64,000 nucleotides of DNA from an uncultured bacterium (lineage in GTDB: Bacteria; Myxococcota_A; Bradymonadia; UBA7976; VGTA01), in assembly GCA_943788935.1 (NCBI GenBank), contig CALSSE010000003.1, forward strand, positions 214,493-278,492. Reading direction: 5' to 3'. Of the stretch, positions 44,169-52,291 are shown one piece after another (position 1 is the first letter of the stretch; each line of letters starts with the position of its first letter). Position numbers and translations under genes: made by a program. The notes below the pieces were generated by a model, which was not told the DNA's origin, ran no database searches, and saw nothing but the letters and a program-made list of their open reading frames with translations.

Positions 44169-47100
44169 ATGTATCGAATATCAAGTTGTGTGATTATCGC
44201 TTTAACCTTCTATTTAGTAGGCTATATTCAAGCGGCTCATGGCGACCCTGTCCCGTTCTCCTCAGAGCTTAAAGAGGTGATGAAGACCCTCCCCCCTCAA
44301 TCGAAGATCACGCTTCTTATCACCTTGAGTGACTCAAGCGACCGCTTGAGTCTGAATACGATATCAGCTAAAAGCCAACGAAGGCTACTCCTCTCTGAAG
44401 AAGAGATCGATCGCTTACAGTCTGCTTTCTTAGCTCGCTCAAGACAAAAGAACTTGGATCTCCGCTTAATCAAGCGCTATCGATTCGCCCCTGTGCTATT
44501 CATAGAAGCACCAATCAAGAGTGTCGATGAACTCAATCAAGACTCCTCGATCTACTCTATCGCCCTTAATAAGGAAAACCGTCTCTCTATGAGCTCAAGT
44601 GTTCCTTTCACCGGAGCTGATCAGATCCACCCCTTTGCTCGAGGAGATGGGAGAGCGGTAGCGATTATTGACACTCCGGTCAGTATCGCTAGCGCTGATT
44701 TTGGTGACTGCGCTGATTTAAACTCAGACGCCTGTCGAGTTAAAGCGATCATAAACTTCGCTGATGAGTCGCTAGAAAATATCTCTCCCGTTCATGGCTC
44801 AAATGTAGCTGGGATCGTTTTGGGGGTCGCCCCAGAGGTAGACATCTACTCACTCAACGTCTTCCATAACGTGAATGGTGGAGTCTCCGCTTTTGATAGC
44901 GATATCCTAGAGTCTTTAGATTGGGTGATAGATCAAACGGTTAACCAAGAGACTCCCTTTGTGTCAGTAAACATGTCTCTCGGGAGTAATAGCGCCGTTA
45001 ACCCTTGCTTTAACAGCCCTTATTTAAGCTATTTCGCTCAACTTTATTCAGTTGGAGTGCTCCCTATCGTAGCGACAGGTAATAATGCCCATCAGACTCT
45101 CATTAATAGCCCCGCTTGTGTACCAGGAGCGGTCGCGGTGGGCGCGGTGATGGATCTCCCCTATGGACTCTCCTCATCTACCTGTAATCAAACAGGCTCA
45201 GTCGGCGCTGTCGCCTGTTTTACTAACCGTAACGGACTCATCGATCTCATGGCCTCCGGTGTCGCGACTACGGCGGGTGGCTATACTCTTAGCGGTACCT
45301 CTATGGCGACACCTCATGTCGCTGGAGCTGTCGCCTTGGTCGATCAATTGTTCAATCAAGAACTTAACGCTACCTCCATCATTAATATCTTGAAGATGTG
45401 GTCGATCACTGCCGAGGTTGGGGGGCGTACATACTCTTCTCTAAACCTAAGACCTGACCGTTTTCGAGACTTTAGCATAGGCGTAAGCACCGACCTCGTC
45501 CTCAGCCCCACCCCCGAGAGAGCTTTGAGCAATACGGCCCAAGAGCACAGGTTTACGATCGAACCGAGCGGAGCGTTTCAGGTAGGCAGAGCTTACGTTA
45601 TTCTCAAAGCCTCTCATCCTGCACCTCAAGATCTTGAAATCTTTGTGACTGCACCTAATGGCATTCGCTCAGGTGGAGCGCTAGGCTCTAGCGCTCATCC
45701 TGATGGGAGTAATATTAACTCGATCATCGGCAGTGATGTCCACTTCAACCGCTTTCATGAATTGAGCGGAGTCAGCGTCAGCGGCGATTGGCTATTAGAG
45801 ATTATAGATCCTAATAATAGCGGTGGTCATGTCATTGTGGCGTCGCTCTTCATAGCGCAGTCTAATGAAGTCAGCGAGCCATACACAATATGTAGCGTTT
45901 GTGAGTCTGATAGCGATTGCGCTGTAGGTAATGAGCGATGTCTCTCGGCACCAGGAGAACATGAGATACGAGTCTGCGCTCCCCTCTGTCAGTCTGCTGA
46001 AGATTGCTACAGCGGGAGTGAGTGTACCAATGGAGTCTGTGTACCTAAAGTGAACAAATACTGCAAAGTAAACGAGGTTTGGCGATATGATACCTGTGGT
46101 AATGAGCTCGGTTTGGACATCACCTGTCCCCAGAGCTGTGCTCAAGGCCAATGCGTCACTATATGCCAAGAGAATGACTCCTCTCAGTGCTTTAATGGTG
46201 ATGTATACAGCTACAATTCCTGTGGTCAACGAGGCGAACTCATCGAGGCGTGTTCACCGACCCGACCCTGTCAAGAGAGCGGACAGTTTGCCTCTTGCGA
46301 GTGCCAAGATAACGCTTCAACGCGTTGCTTCAATGGAGATGTTTATCACTATGACTCTTGTGGAGAACGAGGCTCGCTCGCCTCTAGCTGTGATGGCGGT
46401 AGGCTCTGTGATGAGAATAACGGCTCTGCGAGCTGCCTCTGCCTCAGCCAAACGAGCTTTGCTTGCTCGGATGGAGATGTCTATTGGTTTAACTCATGTG
46501 GCCTTCGAGAGGGGCTCCGTGATCTGTGCGCGAACAATGAACGATGCGAAGGGGGGGAGTGTATCGGGTTAGGGTGTGACCTCGACGCTGTCGAGGACAA
46601 TGATGAAATCAACAGCGCGACACCAATTACTCTTGGTCATATATCCTCGGATCTCAATCTTTGTGATGATGCTGTTGACCTCTTCGCGATCACCTTAGAG
46701 CGCGATCAAGTGATCGATATCGAGACCTACACGAATCACCCTGACCCTCAGGTTAATGTGGGGACGACACTCACCGTTATGAATCGCTTCGAGAACATCT
46801 TGGCTGCAGATCATAATACTGATGATGGGGGAGGAGCTATGATAAAGAGCTTCACTAGCCTCGCGAGAAATACAGTCTATATTAAGGTCTCTACCCCTGA
46901 TCAGAGCTCTGGCCCACAGCGAGAGTATAGCTTATTAGTGAGAGAGCATTGTCTCTCTGATGGATATGAACACAATGATCAGCCGCAACAAGCGCGCTCA
47001 CTCTCTCTTTCACCAGCTCCTATCTCTTTGAGCCTCTGTGATCCCGATTGGTTCTCAGTACAGCTAGAGGCAGGTCAACTCGTGGGTATTAAACTGTCTG

Positions 47101-49757
47101 ATGACGCTAATGACGGGTTTCGTGTCTCGAGAATAATTACTCTCTACACGCTAGATCAGACTCTCATCGCTAGGCTAGACAGTGATGGCCTAAAGGAGAG
47201 CTCGCTGATTCATCAAATCAATAACAGCGGCGAATATTTGATCTCAGTGGTGAATGCAGAGCCCATTTACTCTCCAACTAACTATCGCTTAAGCGTCCAA
47301 AGTGCCCAAGCGGAACAATGCGATGGGTATGACAATGACCTCAACGGCTTAATCGATGATCAGCTCATCGCGCCTGATGCCAATCTGCAACTCGGTCTAT
47401 GTCGAGGGGTAAAGAAGACCTGTGGCGGTCTAGATGGATGGATAGAACCAAACTATGAATCTCTTGACTACTATGAAGTAGATGAGCTCAGCTGCGACGG
47501 CTTAGATAATGACTGTGATGGAGCGGTGGATGAATCTCTCACTCCTCCCTTATCCAATCGAGCGACAGGGGTTTGTCAGGAGGCCAAGAAGATCTGCGCT
47601 GGACAAGCGGGATGGATAGAGCCTGACCTCTCAGAGATCGAAGGCTTCCAACAGATAGAGCGGACTTGTGATGGGGTTGACAACGACTGCGATGCTCTCA
47701 TTGACGAGTCGTTAACGCCAATCTTAGCGACAAATCAAGAGGGGGTTTGTAAGCGATCACGACAAGAGTGCAGAGGCGCTCAAGGCTGGGTTGATCCTGA
47801 CTATAGCCTACTGCCTAATTATGAAGCTGACGAACTAAGCTGTGACGGTGCAGATAATGACTGTGATGGACTCAGCGATGAATCATTGAGCCCCCCATTA
47901 AGCTCAAGACAGTTGGGGATCTGTGGTGGCTCTCGCCAAGCGTGTGCTGGTTCAAGAGGTTGGATCGACCCCAACTTCTCCTTCATTCAAGGCTATGAAA
48001 TCACCGAGGGCGTCTGTGATGGTCAAGATAATGATTGTGATGGCATCACGGACGAAGCACTCCCTCCGCCCTTAAACGATAATCAGAGAGGAGTATGCGA
48101 GGGGGCGACTCAGGTCTGTGAAGGTGATCAAGGATGGTTAAATTCTCCTCTTCTGACTCAACAGGGATATCAAGAAGAGGAGATCACTTGCGACGGGTTG
48201 GATAATGATTGTGATGGACAGATCGATGAGAACCTCACCGCCCCATTGAGCAGTCGAGCAGGAGTCTGTGAGGGAACCCGCTTGATATGTGAAGGTACAG
48301 AAGGATGGAGAGAGCCTGACGACGCCGTGATCCCAGCTTACGAATCGCTAGAGTTGAGCTGTGATGGATTAGATAATGACTGTGACGGTCTCACAGATGA
48401 GAGTCTTGATCCGCCTCTCACCAGTCAACAGCTCGGTGTATGCCAAGACTCTAGAATGTTATGCTTCGCCCAGCTCGGCTGGGTAAACCCTGAATTTCAG
48501 AGGCGAGACGGATTTGAAGACATTGAGCTGACCTGTGATGGTCTCGATAATGATTGTGATGGTGAGATCGATGAGAATCTCATTCCTCCCCTTCACCCCA
48601 TTCAGAGCGGTGTATGCGAAGGGAATCGTCAAATTTGCGCTGGGAATGACGGCTATGTCTCTCCTGCTCCACCCGCGACTAGTGGCTATGAAACGCAAGA
48701 ATTAAGCTGTGATGGTCTCGATAATGATTGTGATGGGATCATCGATGAAGCCCTGAATACTCCGCTAGCGAGGCAACAATTAGGGGTCTGTCAAGGGACC
48801 CTTCAACGATGTGATGGAGTAGGGGGTTTTGTAGAACCTCTGTACTCAACTGTCCCTAGACATGAATTCCCTGAGCTGAGCTGTGATGGGCTCGATAATG
48901 ATTGTGATGGGATGACAGATGAGGCGCTCAGTGCGCCGCTCAATGATATTCAAGAAGGGGTGTGCGTGGGAGAGCTTAAGCAATGCGATGGAGATGAAGG
49001 ATGGGTTAATTCCGATCATCTAAGCGCTCAGTTTGAGGCCGTAGAACAGAGCTGTGATGGTCTCGACAACGACTGCGATGGTGAGATCGATGAAGGCTTA
49101 ACCCCCCCGGTCGCTCTATTCAGCTCTGGGGTATGCGAGGGGGTAAGGCAACGATGCCTCGCTGATCAAGGTTGGCAAGAGCCTGACTATTCAGAGCTAA
49201 ACGATTATGAGCGAGAGGAGGAGAGCTGCGATCAATTCGATAATGACTGTGATGGTCTCGTAGATGAGCATCCTCGCTGCCAACCTGTAGCGGGTGAGGA
49301 GTCAAGCAGTGGAGAAGAGGTCATCACTGCTGGAGCAGAGTCAAGTGGTGGAGAAGAGGTCATCACTGCTGGAGAAGAGGTAACGACTGCCGGAGAAGAG
49401 GTAACGACTGCCGGAGAAGAGGTAACGACTGCCGGAGAAGAGGTAACGACTGCTGGGGAAGAGAGCGCTACTGCTGGGGAAGAGAGCGCTACTGCTGGTG
49501 AAATGTCCATGACCGCTGGCGTAGAGGTCTCAGCAGGGGATACGGTAACGATCACTGATGATGAGCTCAATAACGATGGTGGTTCGATACGAACAGAAGA
49601 TCAAAGAGATGAAGAAGATAACGATGCTCCACCCAAATATTCGGGATGTGAACAACGTGACTCTTCTCCAAGAGCCCCTCTGTACTTGTTCTTTATAATC
49701 ATATTTTTTATATTCAGAAGGTCATTAATCACATCACCAAAGAGCATGGTGATATGA
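44169..49757 (+). CDS. Giant exported subtilisin-family protease with Cys-rich modules, PPC domains and 12 MopE repeats
   Basis: A 1862-residue protein. ATG 44169 starts a clean Sec signal (cleavage near AAHGD), so it is preferred over GTG 44121. Residues about 30-145 resemble an inhibitor-I9-like propeptide. The S8 catalytic domain has AIIDTP (Asp168), VHGSNVAG (His209), the oxyanion Asn in VATGNN (about 305) and SGTSMATPHVAG (Ser378). A P-domain-like beta sandwich follows (about 450-575). Four Cys modules (C-x-GDVYxYxSCG) span about 640-800, then two PPC-like domains (about 810-1050). Twelve CDGxDNDCDGxxDE repeats, about 60 residues apart, run from about 1060 to 1705, then a TAGEEV repeat linker. 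The C-terminus has a Cys, a hydrophobic helix and RR, like a surface-sorting tail. Confidence 0.88.
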   Translation: MYRISSCVIIALTFYLVGYIQAAHGDPVPFSSELKEVMKTLPPQSKITLLITLSDSSDRLSLNTISAKSQRRLLLSEEEIDRLQSAFLARSRQKNLDLRLIKRYRFAPVLFIEAPIKSVDELNQDSSIYSIALNKENRLSMSSSVPFTGADQIHPFARGDGRAVAIIDTPVSIASADFGDCADLNSDACRVKAIINFADESLENISPVHGSNVAGIVLGVAPEVDIYSLNVFHNVNGGVSAFDSDILESLDWVIDQTVNQETPFVSVNMSLGSNSAVNPCFNSPYLSYFAQLYSVGVLPIVATGNNAHQTLINSPACVPGAVAVGAVMDLPYGLSSSTCNQTGSVGAVACFTNRNGLIDLMASGVATTAGGYTLSGTSMATPHVAGAVALVDQLFNQELNATSIINILKMWSITAEVGGRTYSSLNLRPDRFRDFSIGVSTDLVLSPTPERALSNTAQEHRFTIEPSGAFQVGRAYVILKASHPAPQDLEIFVTAPNGIRSGGALGSSAHPDGSNINSIIGSDVHFNRFHELSGVSVSGDWLLEIIDPNNSGGHVIVASLFIAQSNEVSEPYTICSVCESDSDCAVGNERCLSAPGEHEIRVCAPLCQSAEDCYSGSECTNGVCVPKVNKYCKVNEVWRYDTCGNELGLDITCPQSCAQGQCVTICQENDSSQCFNGDVYSYNSCGQRGELIEACSPTRPCQESGQFASCECQDNASTRCFNGDVYHYDSCGERGSLASSCDGGRLCDENNGSASCLCLSQTSFACSDGDVYWFNSCGLREGLRDLCANNERCEGGECIGLGCDLDAVEDNDEINSATPITLGHISSDLNLCDDAVDLFAITLERDQVIDIETYTNHPDPQVNVGTTLTVMNRFENILAADHNTDDGGGAMIKSFTSLARNTVYIKVSTPDQSSGPQREYSLLVREHCLSDGYEHNDQPQQARSLSLSPAPISLSLCDPDWFSVQLEAGQLVGIKLSDDANDGFRVSRIITLYTLDQTLIARLDSDGLKESSLIHQINNSGEYLISVVNAEPIYSPTNYRLSVQSAQAEQCDGYDNDLNGLIDDQLIAPDANLQLGLCRGVKKTCGGLDGWIEPNYESLDYYEVDELSCDGLDNDCDGAVDESLTPPLSNRATGVCQEAKKICAGQAGWIEPDLSEIEGFQQIERTCDGVDNDCDALIDESLTPILATNQEGVCKRSRQECRGAQGWVDPDYSLLPNYEADELSCDGADNDCDGLSDESLSPPLSSRQLGICGGSRQACAGSRGWIDPNFSFIQGYEITEGVCDGQDNDCDGITDEALPPPLNDNQRGVCEGATQVCEGDQGWLNSPLLTQQGYQEEEITCDGLDNDCDGQIDENLTAPLSSRAGVCEGTRLICEGTEGWREPDDAVIPAYESLELSCDGLDNDCDGLTDESLDPPLTSQQLGVCQDSRMLCFAQLGWVNPEFQRRDGFEDIELTCDGLDNDCDGEIDENLIPPLHPIQSGVCEGNRQICAGNDGYVSPAPPATSGYETQELSCDGLDNDCDGIIDEALNTPLARQQLGVCQGTLQRCDGVGGFVEPLYSTVPRHEFPELSCDGLDNDCDGMTDEALSAPLNDIQEGVCVGELKQCDGDEGWVNSDHLSAQFEAVEQSCDGLDNDCDGEIDEGLTPPVALFSSGVCEGVRQRCLADQGWQEPDYSELNDYEREEESCDQFDNDCDGLVDEHPRCQPVAGEESSSGEEVITAGAESSGGEEVITAGEEVTTAGEEVTTAGEEVTTAGEEVTTAGEESATAGEESATAGEMSMTAGVEVSAGDTVTITDDELNNDGGSIRTEDQRDEEDNDAPPKYSGCEQRDSSPRAPLYLFFIIIFFIFRRSLITSPKSMVI
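49374..49499. repeat. 6 x 21-bp tandem repeat
   Basis: Four units of the GAAGAGGTAACGACTGCC type and two GAAGAGAGCGCTACTGCT-type units, 21 bp each, encode the TAGEEV/TAGEES linker near the C-terminus of the subtilisin. Confidence 0.93.
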
Positions 49758-49826
49758 ACCATAATCTCGAATGAGATCTGATCTCGATTCATCACCATCT
49801 TTTGACTCACAGCTCTAGGACAACTT

Positions 49827-51611
49827 ATGCGTTCTTCTCTTGAAGCCTACCCTGCATCTCTTCATCATATAATGTTTTCATTATTGATAGCCTTCAACAT
49901 CGCTTGCGATGACAGTCGATCGCCTCAGACCGGTGAATACGCCGGTGAACACACCGGTGAACACGCCGGTGAACACGCCGGTGAACACGCCGGTGAACAC
50001 ACCGGTGAACACGCCGGTGAACAGACAAGCATCTCAAGAATCACTTATTACCAAGACGTTAAACCGATTATTGAGACGCATTGTATTCACTGTCATACAG
50101 AGGGAGGAGCAGGTCTATTTGACCTCTCCACCTATGAACAAGTAAAGATGTGGGGGACAGCAATTGTTGAGGCAACACATAGTTTACGGATGCCGCCTTG
50201 GGGAGCTTTTGAAACTGAAGACTGCTCTCCACTTCGTCCATGGCGTGATGACCAACGCTTGAGCGCTGAGTCTCTCGAGACTCTCGCTGCTTGGGTAGAA
50301 GGGGACAGCCCCGCTGGGGACCCACAGTCCTCTGTTGATGGTGACCGCTTCTCGTCTACAGGCTTATCACGAGTTGATTTTGAGGGACGCGCCCAAGCCC
50401 CACTCGAGATCCCTCCTGGAGAAGATGCTTTCATCTGTGTAGTGATCGACCCTGAGCTCGATGAAGAGACTTGGCTCAAAGGGATAGAGTTCTCTCCAGA
50501 TAACGAGCAGCTTGTACACCATGTTGTGCTCTTCACCGACCCCTCGAGAGCGAGCCTTGACCTCGTTAATGAACAGGGATTTTACCCCTGTTTTGGTAGC
50601 GCTCAAGTGCCGGGGTCTGTCGCCTCAGCATGGGCGCCCGGTATACAACCAGCCATCTTCCCTGAGGGCCACGCTATGCGAGTCGCTCCTGGTACTTTAT
50701 TCGTGATGCAAATGCATTATTCCCCACAAGGGGGGGCTTCAGAGCTCACCGACCAAACCACTCTGCGCTTTCAATATGCAGATGAGTCTCCTACTCATGA
50801 GGCTTATCTGCAGCTTATGGGTAATTTCGATTTCTACATTCATCCCGCTTTAGGTCTTCAACCACAGGAGCAAGAAGCCGAAGGACAACAGCCAGAGTTT
50901 ATGATTCCTGCTAATAAAGCAGATCACCGAGAGGTCATTCGTTGGACATATACCGGCAACCTGCCTGGTGGGCCGGATGGCTTTGGAGGGACAGGCGAGC
51001 TCAATGAGGTGAAGCTCCTCTCCGCTTCACCTCATATGCATTATGCTGGCGTAGATATGAAGGTACACATCGACCGACCTGAACCGAGTGAAGCGTCTTG
51101 TGAAGCCGGTACTCTCACTAGCTTCTTCTCTTGTGCTACCGCTGAAGGGTGTCTCTCATCTGACAATATGCTCGATTGCTTACAAACAGAGTGTAAAGAG
51201 AATTGGGAGGCGCTCTCTCTCAGCTGCTGGGGCTGCGCTCACCGAGTGCTCGTCTCCCAAGGAACCCAAGCTCAAGCGATCGCTCAGATCTCAGCCTGTG
51301 AGCGGCCTGATGAATCTAGGTTAATTGATCCACAGCCTGCGAGAGAGTGTCTCGTTAGCGCTCCCAAATATGATTTTGAGTGGCAGAGAGCTTATGCTTA
51401 TGATGTTCCCCTCGATGAGCTCCCTATTTTTAGGCCGGGCGATATCCTCACGCTTAACTGTGGCTATGATAACTCTATGAACAATCAAAATATGCGCGAA
51501 GCCTTAGGTAGAGTAGGCATGAGTGAACCAAGCGATGTGATCCTCGGTGATGAAACTCTCGATGAGATGTGTCTGGTTGGGCTACTCTTCTCTTTCGAGC
51601 GACAAGATTAA
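49827..51611 (+). CDS. Lipoprotein with c-type haem motif and copper type II monooxygenase-like domain
   Basis: A 594-residue lipoprotein with signal ending FNIAC (Cys27). An array of GEHA/GEHT tetrapeptides (about 35-67) precedes a cytochrome-c-like domain with CIHCH (Cys86, Cys89, His90). Residues about 210-590 resemble a peptidylglycine-monooxygenase-like copper type II, ascorbate-dependent enzyme: LVHHVVLFTD and SPHMHYAGVDM supply His-rich copper-binding motifs. Several Cys pairs lie at about 430-500. Such proteins are usually extracytoplasmic; the substrate is unknown. The haem could pass electrons to the copper site. A lipoprotein gene follows by 6 bp. Confidence 0.75.
   Translation: MRSSLEAYPASLHHIMFSLLIAFNIACDDSRSPQTGEYAGEHTGEHAGEHAGEHAGEHTGEHAGEQTSISRITYYQDVKPIIETHCIHCHTEGGAGLFDLSTYEQVKMWGTAIVEATHSLRMPPWGAFETEDCSPLRPWRDDQRLSAESLETLAAWVEGDSPAGDPQSSVDGDRFSSTGLSRVDFEGRAQAPLEIPPGEDAFICVVIDPELDEETWLKGIEFSPDNEQLVHHVVLFTDPSRASLDLVNEQGFYPCFGSAQVPGSVASAWAPGIQPAIFPEGHAMRVAPGTLFVMQMHYSPQGGASELTDQTTLRFQYADESPTHEAYLQLMGNFDFYIHPALGLQPQEQEAEGQQPEFMIPANKADHREVIRWTYTGNLPGGPDGFGGTGELNEVKLLSASPHMHYAGVDMKVHIDRPEPSEASCEAGTLTSFFSCATAEGCLSSDNMLDCLQTECKENWEALSLSCWGCAHRVLVSQGTQAQAIAQISACERPDESRLIDPQPARECLVSAPKYDFEWQRAYAYDVPLDELPIFRPGDILTLNCGYDNSMNNQNMREALGRVGMSEPSDVILGDETLDEMCLVGLLFSFERQD
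49931..50026. repeat. 8 x 12-bp tandem repeat
   Basis: Eight units of CGGTGAACACGC (with changes in the first, second, sixth and eighth) encode the GEHA/GEHT array after the lipobox of the copper-enzyme lipoprotein. Confidence 0.95.
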
Positions 51612-51617
51612 TCCGAC

Positions 51618-52250
51618 ATGTTCAAGTTAAGGCTTGAACAACAGAGATCTCTTCCCCAACGACAGAGGTCTCTTCCCCAACGACAGAGGTCTATATCTCT
51701 CCTAATCTCTCTGCTGTCCTACATAATATCACTCGTCGGTTGTCATCACTTCAGCGATGAAGGCTTAGAGCCCATGAGCAGTCAAGATAGGCAATCGGTT
51801 CTTCAATGGGAGCCGCTGATCACTGGTGAAGGATGGGAAGTCACTCCCCCTTCATTCGATCCCTATACCGCTCAACGCCAAGAGAGGGTTCTCTGTGCTG
51901 TCAGCGATTATGGGCAAGAGTATGGGGGGATCGAAGTCTCTACTCAACGTTGTGGATATATCACGCTTCAACAGCCACTTTTGACTTCCATTGTAGAGGG
52001 TGACCTTATCTCTCTAGAGATATGGCATAGTCTGCTCGTCAGTGATGAAGAGTCAGAGGGAGTCGTTGAGATCTCACTTAGAGGAGCTCCCCTCTGGTCA
52101 GAGACTCTACTCATCCCTTCCCCCCCCTATAGCTGGTCGATTAAACTTGAATCACCCATCAGCGCGGAGCGCGGTGAGCTACTCCTCTTCCATATCCATA
52201 ACCATGGAGCGAACAGCTATACCCTCCACTCGCTCGCTGTCGCCCGCTAA
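51618..52250 (+). CDS. Small putative lipoprotein of unknown function
   Basis: A 210-residue protein starting 6 bp after the copper-enzyme stop. The N-terminus includes two RSLPQRQ repeats, then a hydrophobic segment and lipobox SLVGC (about residue 42). The mature part looks like a small beta-rich domain: strands such as LISLEIWHSLLVS, VVEISLRGAPLW and LLLFHIHNHGANSYTLHSLAVAR. Its two Cys (VLCAVSD, QRCGYI) could form a disulfide. No family was recognised. The gene order suggests it works with the copper monooxygenase-like lipoprotein. Confidence 0.6.
   Translation: MFKLRLEQQRSLPQRQRSLPQRQRSISLLISLLSYIISLVGCHHFSDEGLEPMSSQDRQSVLQWEPLITGEGWEVTPPSFDPYTAQRQERVLCAVSDYGQEYGGIEVSTQRCGYITLQQPLLTSIVEGDLISLEIWHSLLVSDEESEGVVEISLRGAPLWSETLLIPSPPYSWSIKLESPISAERGELLLFHIHNHGANSYTLHSLAVAR
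51640..51692. repeat. 21-bp tandem repeat (2.5 copies)
   Basis: Units of the GACAGAGGTCTCTTCCCC type encode the RSLPQRQ repeats in front of the lipoprotein signal segment. Confidence 0.9.
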
Positions 52251-52291
52251 TGGATGACTCTCTAGAGATCTTATTCTTTGATTCAAGTTCT

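Noticed and set aside
46087..46572. 161-codon plus-strand frame inside the subtilisin gene
   Set aside because: Shifted frame of the Cys-rich modules; no start signal and no homology.
49931..50026. Repeat array as CRISPR
   Set aside because: Units are directly adjacent without spacers and lie in frame within a gene; the same holds for 40706-40810 and 49374-49499.
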